Part shown: positions 58,159 through 64,000 of the stretch, one piece after another
Numbering within the stretch: the stretch's first letter is position 1
How the letters are laid out: each line of letters begins with the position of its first letter
From: Phoronis australis
Taxonomy: Eukaryota > Phoronida > Phoronidae
Direction of reading: 5' to 3'
Length of the DNA stretch: 64,000 bases
Assembly (NCBI GenBank): GCA_002633005.1
Contig: NMRA01000064.1
Location: 126,001 to 190,000, forward strand
Notes under the pieces: model-generated
What the model was told of the DNA's origin: nothing
Seen by the model: the letters and a program-made list of their open reading frames with translations, nothing else
Databases searched by the model: none
Position numbers and translations under genes: made by a program

Positions 58159-61100
58159 GGCAACTAAGCAAATAAAAATGAAATCTATTGTCAACTATGT
58201 GCAATAAAGGGTGATAAAGGTACATTACAGGTTTTACAGCCAAAATAATGCATTTTGTAGGTCATTTCTAGATAGTATATATTTCTTAAAGTTATTAACT
58301 TTGGTAAGAGCTTTAAAACAAACAGAATCCATTGCGTATTTCCAATTTTGTTACAAGACGCCAACTCTCGCTGTTATTTGACAGACATTCGCTGTGTTTG
58401 CCATTTTAAAACACGCTTGAAATACTCTACTATTTAAGGCGTGGCATTTCATTCAATGCAGAGTTTTCAGCTGCTACTGAGGTTCTGGTGGGTTTAGATC
58501 GGCAGCACAGAGCACTTAGTATAGATGAAAGACGTTCCATCATATGACCACAGGAGCACTGAGAGTGCACCCCAGTATGCACAGAAATGGATGTCTGCTG
58601 CTGTCTGCATTCTGGGGTGGCCGGGTGCTAAAATTGACCTAGATTAGACATTCAAAGTACCGGCTAAAAGTGATTTAAAATGACCAATCATGCCGCATTC
58701 AGCACTGAATGACCCATGACAGATAAATTGCACTCTAGATAGGGTCCGTCAAGAAGCCAAAAGGACCCCAAAATTGACCTCTGGGATGCCGACCTACTTC
58801 GATTGCGCGCTACTGCTAAATCTTGTGACATTACTTTTGTCACCAAGAATGTTTACTTTTACCTTTTTAGGCATTTACGACACGTTAGGCTAAACAGAAA
58901 TAACGTAACGCAGTTTAACTGCATAAACGGTCACGGTTTCGTTCGTGAATTTCTGTTATATCCATGAATGCAAGAATTTTACTTCGAGCTAAACTATGAC
59001 TTGATGGTATGCACTTCGGAACATGCCCTTATCAAATCCATGACATGTTGAAAGTGTGTTATTTAGAAAATTGTTTTACCTAAAAATGTTCATGGTGTTG
59101 CAGTTCATTTCATGAGTAATTCTTGTCAGAAATGCTGCGGAAAGTCTAATAAGACAGATTCAAAAAGACCTCATTACATAAAAAATTCCAACAATGAAAA
59201 ATAAGAAGACACGCTCAAGTAGCTCTAACTCTTCATACTGGACTTTGGTGGGCACGCCAGAGTGACCTGCCTCCACCCTGGACCCAAAACTGATTTTTGA
59301 GGTGACGCAAATATTTGCCTTTCCGAAATTGTGGTTCACTCTAGCACCCACGGATCTAGGGTTTTGTAAGGCGTGGGGCAACCGTAATTTTTTCAATGTA
59401 ACCCTAAAACTGATGTCGTTTTGGTCGTGTCTTGGAGGTAGATGCCCTTGGACTTAATCCTAGATCCGTCTTGACTTCAAGCAACTGAGATCAGTTCAGG
59501 TTAATTAGAATAATCCATATTTACGCTGAAAACCAGTCATAAAACTGAACATATCTCTACACCATTTACCAAATACAATTAATAATTACGAAAACTCGAA
59601 AAAAGAAAAAATCGAATCGAGAGCAATAAAAACTAACTAGTGCCCCCTTTTAAATAATTCGAAGCTACGTAACTGTTGGATATAATGCACGGAAACCATG
59701 GGTGCCTAACCAGCTTTTGTACTGGGGAGCGAATTTTATTGTACGCTCCAGGAATTCCAAAAATAAGCGCGGGCGCACTTTTGAAAACGCTGGAAAATAC
59801 ATCATCAAACAGATCGCGATAACACCGCCTGGTTGCAAATATGTTTCTGAAGGCGACATAATGTTTAAGCGAAAGAGTAGCTAAAACAGCATGCTAACTT
59901 TATGACTGACTTTGCGTCAACGAAACCTTGTTTTTGGCTGACAATCTCTAAACATTTTTCATTTGCATTCTACAAACCCTGAGAATTATTGGCTCCAAAT
60001 TTTATGCCGTAGCTTACGCTTATAAATTTACCCAAACAGAGGGCCATGGGGGCTGTTTGTGGAAATTCACGGTATAATTAGATCCACTGGCACTTGAGGT
60101 TATCTGTTCCTCAATCACCACTGACATCACTCACAACTAATAAAACAAAAAGGTTGGACACTAAAAATCGGTTTGCTTAGAATTTTTTACTCAAATGTTT
60201 ATCGAACAAATCCAGTCTTTGAACACCTTCTTTCACTTGATTACATCAAATTGCCTTGAAGTGGTGATTTGACGACAACAATGTCAAAACATCACTAATT
60301 CAAGGAGGCTATTTTGTGACCTTCATGGCAGACGCCCTTCGCCCACATCGGATTTTTCATAGATGTCCCCGAAGCAATTCCAGGGCTTCGTTTTCGCGCG
60401 CCCACGAATGTTATTTGAGTGCCCTCCACATAATCTAGTTAGTGTCAGTTTGAATGGTTTTGTAAAATAACGTTGTCTATAACCGAAGAACCATGGGTTG
60501 CTGCCTACTAACTTACTGCGAAATCCGGCAGTTGCCGATAGATGATTTCCTGCGACTAAACGTGCCGTCGGACATTGGAAATCTCACGCCAACAGCCGAT
60601 TGTTTGTTGTGCTTCAACCAAGAGTAGCACATAATGTCAAGATCAAACACAAGATACGCCACTTCTTGTAATTAAATTCTAGCTTAGGTGATGAAATGAG
60701 CTATAAGACATAAGTGAAAGGCTAAGTAACCTCAATCATTTAAATTGGGAACAAATGTCTTGATTTTGACGTAGGGGTGGCTTGCTCTATATCGAAATTT
60801 TTTCTTCGACACGGTACAAGTTAAAGCACAACTAAAATCCGCCACGTTAAAACTATTTAGTCTCCTTGAGTTCAGTTTTCTGTTTATGGAAATTCCGTCA
60901 CCAGTTCACTACTCACAAGGACAATTTAATGGAATCGGGGGCAGATAAGGCTTCGGAGGTTTGTGTAATACCAGACAGAGGGAAGGAAGTGCACTCAGAT
61001 TTCTTTTGGATTTGGGACAGTTGAGGCTGGGAGCCTATGCTATGCAAAGTTTTAGTGTCCAAATTTTATGTTTCTTATGTGGTTTTGAGTCATTGGGATA

Positions 61101-61480
61101 TTCGTCTGCCTGTGTAAACCTTTGACACTCTCCGACATTCGTCATCAAATCTCTCTCCCTGACGGTCGCCAATTAGTCCAATCCTCACTTGTCATCCATT
61201 AATCCCTGGTTCAGTAAATAAACAGTGTAAGGACATTCATAAAACATCGTTTACATACCAATCCATGCAGTGAGAAGTTCCAAAAACTTATTTCCATATC
61301 CAAATAATGGTTCAAAAATGTTATTATACACGTGTGCATTGTAAGTTTGACGCGCGTCTTCGACATTTTTGTCGCGTGATCAAGTAAAAGCGAAGTCTGG
61401 CGCACATTATACAGAAGCCCTGATGATATAAATCTTTCCATGTCGCCAACCAAGAGAAGGGCTTCATGAAAACTAAAATG
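58159..61480. other. Intergenic region between giant gene and its paralogue
   Basis: On the minus strand an AG ('tttgcttag') lies five bases upstream of the giant gene's ATG, so its 5' UTR is probably spliced and its promoter lies in this stretch. An imperfect hairpin is present at 58566-58620 ('caccccagtatgcac' pairing with 'tgcattctggggtg'). No coding exon is recognised. Confidence 0.45.
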
Positions 61481-61489
61481 CAGTAAGGT

Positions 61490-61565
61490 TTCATCATCAT
61501 CATCATCACCACCACCACCATCACCATGACCATCATCATACGATCATCATCATCATAATCACGGC
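61490..61565. repeat. (ATC/ACC)n microsatellite
   Basis: A catcat/caccac run lies in the 3' flank of the paralogue, at the place equivalent to the microsatellite in the 3' flank of the giant gene. Confidence 0.9.
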
Positions 61566-61866
61566 ATGCAGAAAAAGAAAGAACGTCACTTTTATTTTAC
61601 ATGGTCATATAAAACAAACAAACAAACAATGTGCAAATCGATATGTTAATTATTTCTGGTCAATTAAAACATACCCAATCAACAGAAGACATCTTTAATA
61701 CAAAAGCGAACCGTTGCCTTGAATTCTATAATCTTGAGACATTTTAATTGAATCTTGATTACTCGTCATGCGCTCCTCAGCAGATTATAAGAACAACATC
61801 TAACAAAAACAAGAATGTACAACAGTAATCGCTGACGCTCCTGGGACCAACCTTTTGTCAGTAGCT

Positions 61867-64000
61867 CTAGCCAAGAAGTTGATCATCAGGTATGAAACGT
61901 TCAAATACAGTATTAAGGGTCACGCGCGTTCCCAAAATAAATAAATTGCGTTCTTCACCACCGGAATCATCCGACGACTCGCTACACGAATAGTTTGCAT
62001 TCATGTTTCTCTTCATCCATTTCTTTACTGCTTTCTTTTCAACGCCCTCCTTTCGCTTCTGCCACTTTGCAACAACTTCCGCTTTCAATTCCTCTTCTCT
62101 CTGTTTTTGTAAAGCTTCCATTTCAACCTTAAATTCTCTTGCCACAATCGTTAAAATAAAAATTTGCCTATCATCCACGGCTGGAGTGGGTATTTGGTCA
62201 ACCATTCGCAGACATTGGTCGCATATTCCCAAAGCCCACGCGTGAAAAATCGCGGCTCCCAAGCTCAATCGATTTACTTCCTCGTCCGTGTACCTTAACA
62301 AGATCTCAAGAGCGCGTGCTGCTATTTCCGGGTGAAGGAATCTCACGCCAAAAACTTTATGCGCATCAGCAACCCTGGATAGTCGCCCACGCGTATTGTG
62401 CAACAACGGTTCCTACAAACCAGCCAGTCAGATGTTATGTCTTCCGTGTCTCCAAGAATCAATAGCACAGCCTTCATCACATCGTGAACGCATACAGGAG
62501 GACATTTGTAACTCCTAATCTCCAACATCAAAGATCTGTCCAGCTCAAGAATTTTCACCTTTAAATTTTCTACACGTTCCATAGATTTGAGAGCGACTTT
62601 TGCGTTATCCATTTCAACTGAAACCCATTTTTCGCCACCCATTCGTAACAAACGATCAAGTACAATTTTCAAACGTCTATAGTCATGTTTTTTTATGGCC
62701 CGTGTCATGGCATTCCTTTCTCGAGCGACTGCCAGTACGTTTTCTGTTTCCTGTAGTAATACAGTGTCTCCAGTACCTATAACAGCTCTATGTCGATGAA
62801 CAAAATCAATGTACCTTTTTAGTGCATCCTCTATTGTCCTTTCGTTCAACGTTTCGTGGGCTGAGAGCAAATCTTCCTTGAGTTTCAACTCTCTTTCTTT
62901 TACACAATTATTGAATTGAATAGGATCATTCAGTATAGCGTTTGCTTTTTCCACGAGACTTCTGTGTTCGTCAGCGTCATAAGGTGATAAGTTACAAAAA
63001 TTCACATACTCTGCCAAAGCCTCCTTTATTTTATCGACGTCAGCAGTATCTATTGCTTGTCGGAGACGTTCAACGTATTCTTCTTTCTTTGCTTTAGAAA
63101 TAAATTCTTTAGCTTTCTTAACCAATTTATCATCAATTTTCAAATTGCGCTTAGCCATACATTGTGTATACGCACTTAAGGTCCCGATGATTTCATCGGC
63201 ATTGTCATTTTCGCTCATGTTTAATAGTTTTGTTTGAAGCGCCACAACGGGATCTTTCCTTTCTCGCTCCTTTTGACGTAATGTTTGCAGACAGTCATCC
63301 ACTAATGCCGAGTCTAGCTTGCAAATCTTTGGATGTGCTTTGCAATAATCCCGGTATGCTTGCAATCTCTCTTGAATTAAACTTTCATTACCAGCTTCGT
63401 TTCCCGAAACCAATAACTTATTTAAATGGTCACCTTCAGCTTTAATACGGTTTATCTCTGCTTCTTTCTTAAGTATCACATCCTTGGCACGAGAAACTAG
63501 AATCGAATCTAGGTGTAAAACGTCCGCGTGAGCTTCATGGAACCTCGTGTATCTGTCAAGCGGTTTCCGAACTTCGTCTATTGTCGAACACAGCACAGTT
63601 ATGGCGCGAACTAGACAGTCGCGTAGAACCTTGAACTTCTTTTCTTCTGGTGTTTGTCGATTTCTAAAGACTTTTTTGTAGCCATGTACTTCAATCTCTT
63701 CATTCGTAATGTTCGCATTATCTTCCTGTCTTTTCTCTGGTTCAGTAAGTGGTTCGGGTGTTTCTTCTGCCACGTCTTTTTGTAAAGTACACTGTTCCTT
63801 AGAATCGAATTCAGTACCTTCTTGCTCTTTGGTATCACTTCTAGCCAGTTGATTATCGACAGTTTCAGAAAGCTTGAAGCTAGTCTTTTGAAATGCAGCA
63901 GCCTCGCTCAATCCAAAATCTAGTTGATACGGACTTGCCTTAGTACTAGCGTCTTTTCGTGGTGAAATGTGCTTGAGTTCATGGGTGCTAATTCTTTCTT
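61867..64000 (-). CDS. Tandem paralogue of the giant gene, 3' part, with one frame break (5' end outside window)
   Basis: This is homologous to the last ~700 residues of the giant protein: the acidic linker, the divergent repeats starting at 'KKFKVLRDCLVRAITVLCST' and the dynein-stalk-like end. The frame is open from the window edge to about 62355 and continues in a second frame from about 62356 to the TAG at 61867. Alignment with the other copy ('ccaaagaatttta' there, 'ccaaaaacttta' here, near 62350) shows a single-base deletion after 'LLMRIKF'. The frame then resumes at 'GVRFLHPEIAARAL'. The C-terminus is slightly longer (ends PDDQLLG). It is either a recent pseudogene or a sequencing error, because both sides of the break are well conserved. 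The TM exon and most repeats would lie beyond 64000. Confidence 0.75.

Overview
The window is animal nuclear DNA. Genes are split by short GT-AG introns, intergenic DNA is AT-rich and full of micro/minisatellites, SINE/LINE/foldback elements and assembly gaps (N runs at 22989-23362 and 36706-37057, single Ns at 39547 and 48108). Nothing is prokaryotic. Intron sizes, an L1/Tx1-like LINE, a tRNA-like SINE, a transposon with a P2RX7_C-like zinc domain and a death-domain gene fit a marine invertebrate such as a lophotrochozoan or an invertebrate deuterostome. I cannot name the species.

Layout. 1-1.6 kb: cluster of tRNA-like SINE copies, a 480-bp foldback element and a 24-bp minisatellite. 5.7-16.8 kb (+): a complete 15-coding-exon USP36/USP42-family deubiquitinase (1126 codons after splicing, all phases consistent). 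17.5 kb: 37-bp minisatellite. 20.9-22.6 kb (+): a two-exon gene of unknown function with an internal motif duplication. 22.8-23.4 kb: 23-bp satellite running into a gap. 26.5-40.1 kb (+): an eight-exon gene that I assembled from phase-compatible splice sites (897 codons, basic/serine-rich, unrecognised). Its introns hold a truncated LINE and an inverted-repeat-flanked transposon relic. 40.9-42.9 kb (-): a coiled-coil plus death-domain gene, convergent with the previous one. 43-47.7 kb: intergenic, including a perfect 55-bp palindrome. 48.6-58.2 kb (-): a giant gene with one tiny first coding exon and one 8.7-kb exon. 61.9 kb to the window end (-): the 3' part of a tandem paralogue of the giant gene, with one frame break.

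The most unusual object is the giant gene. It predicts a 2912-residue protein with a short N-terminal outside segment, one membrane helix, and a cytosolic chain of more than 20 divergent ~60-residue helical repeats of two types. The middle type-B repeats are amplified at a ~160-residue period. The C-terminal domain resembles the microtubule-binding stalk region of dynein heavy chains, with no motor domain. A second copy lies immediately upstream. The neighbouring death-domain gene is on the same strand, and a role of the locus in signalling or scaffolding is only an inference.
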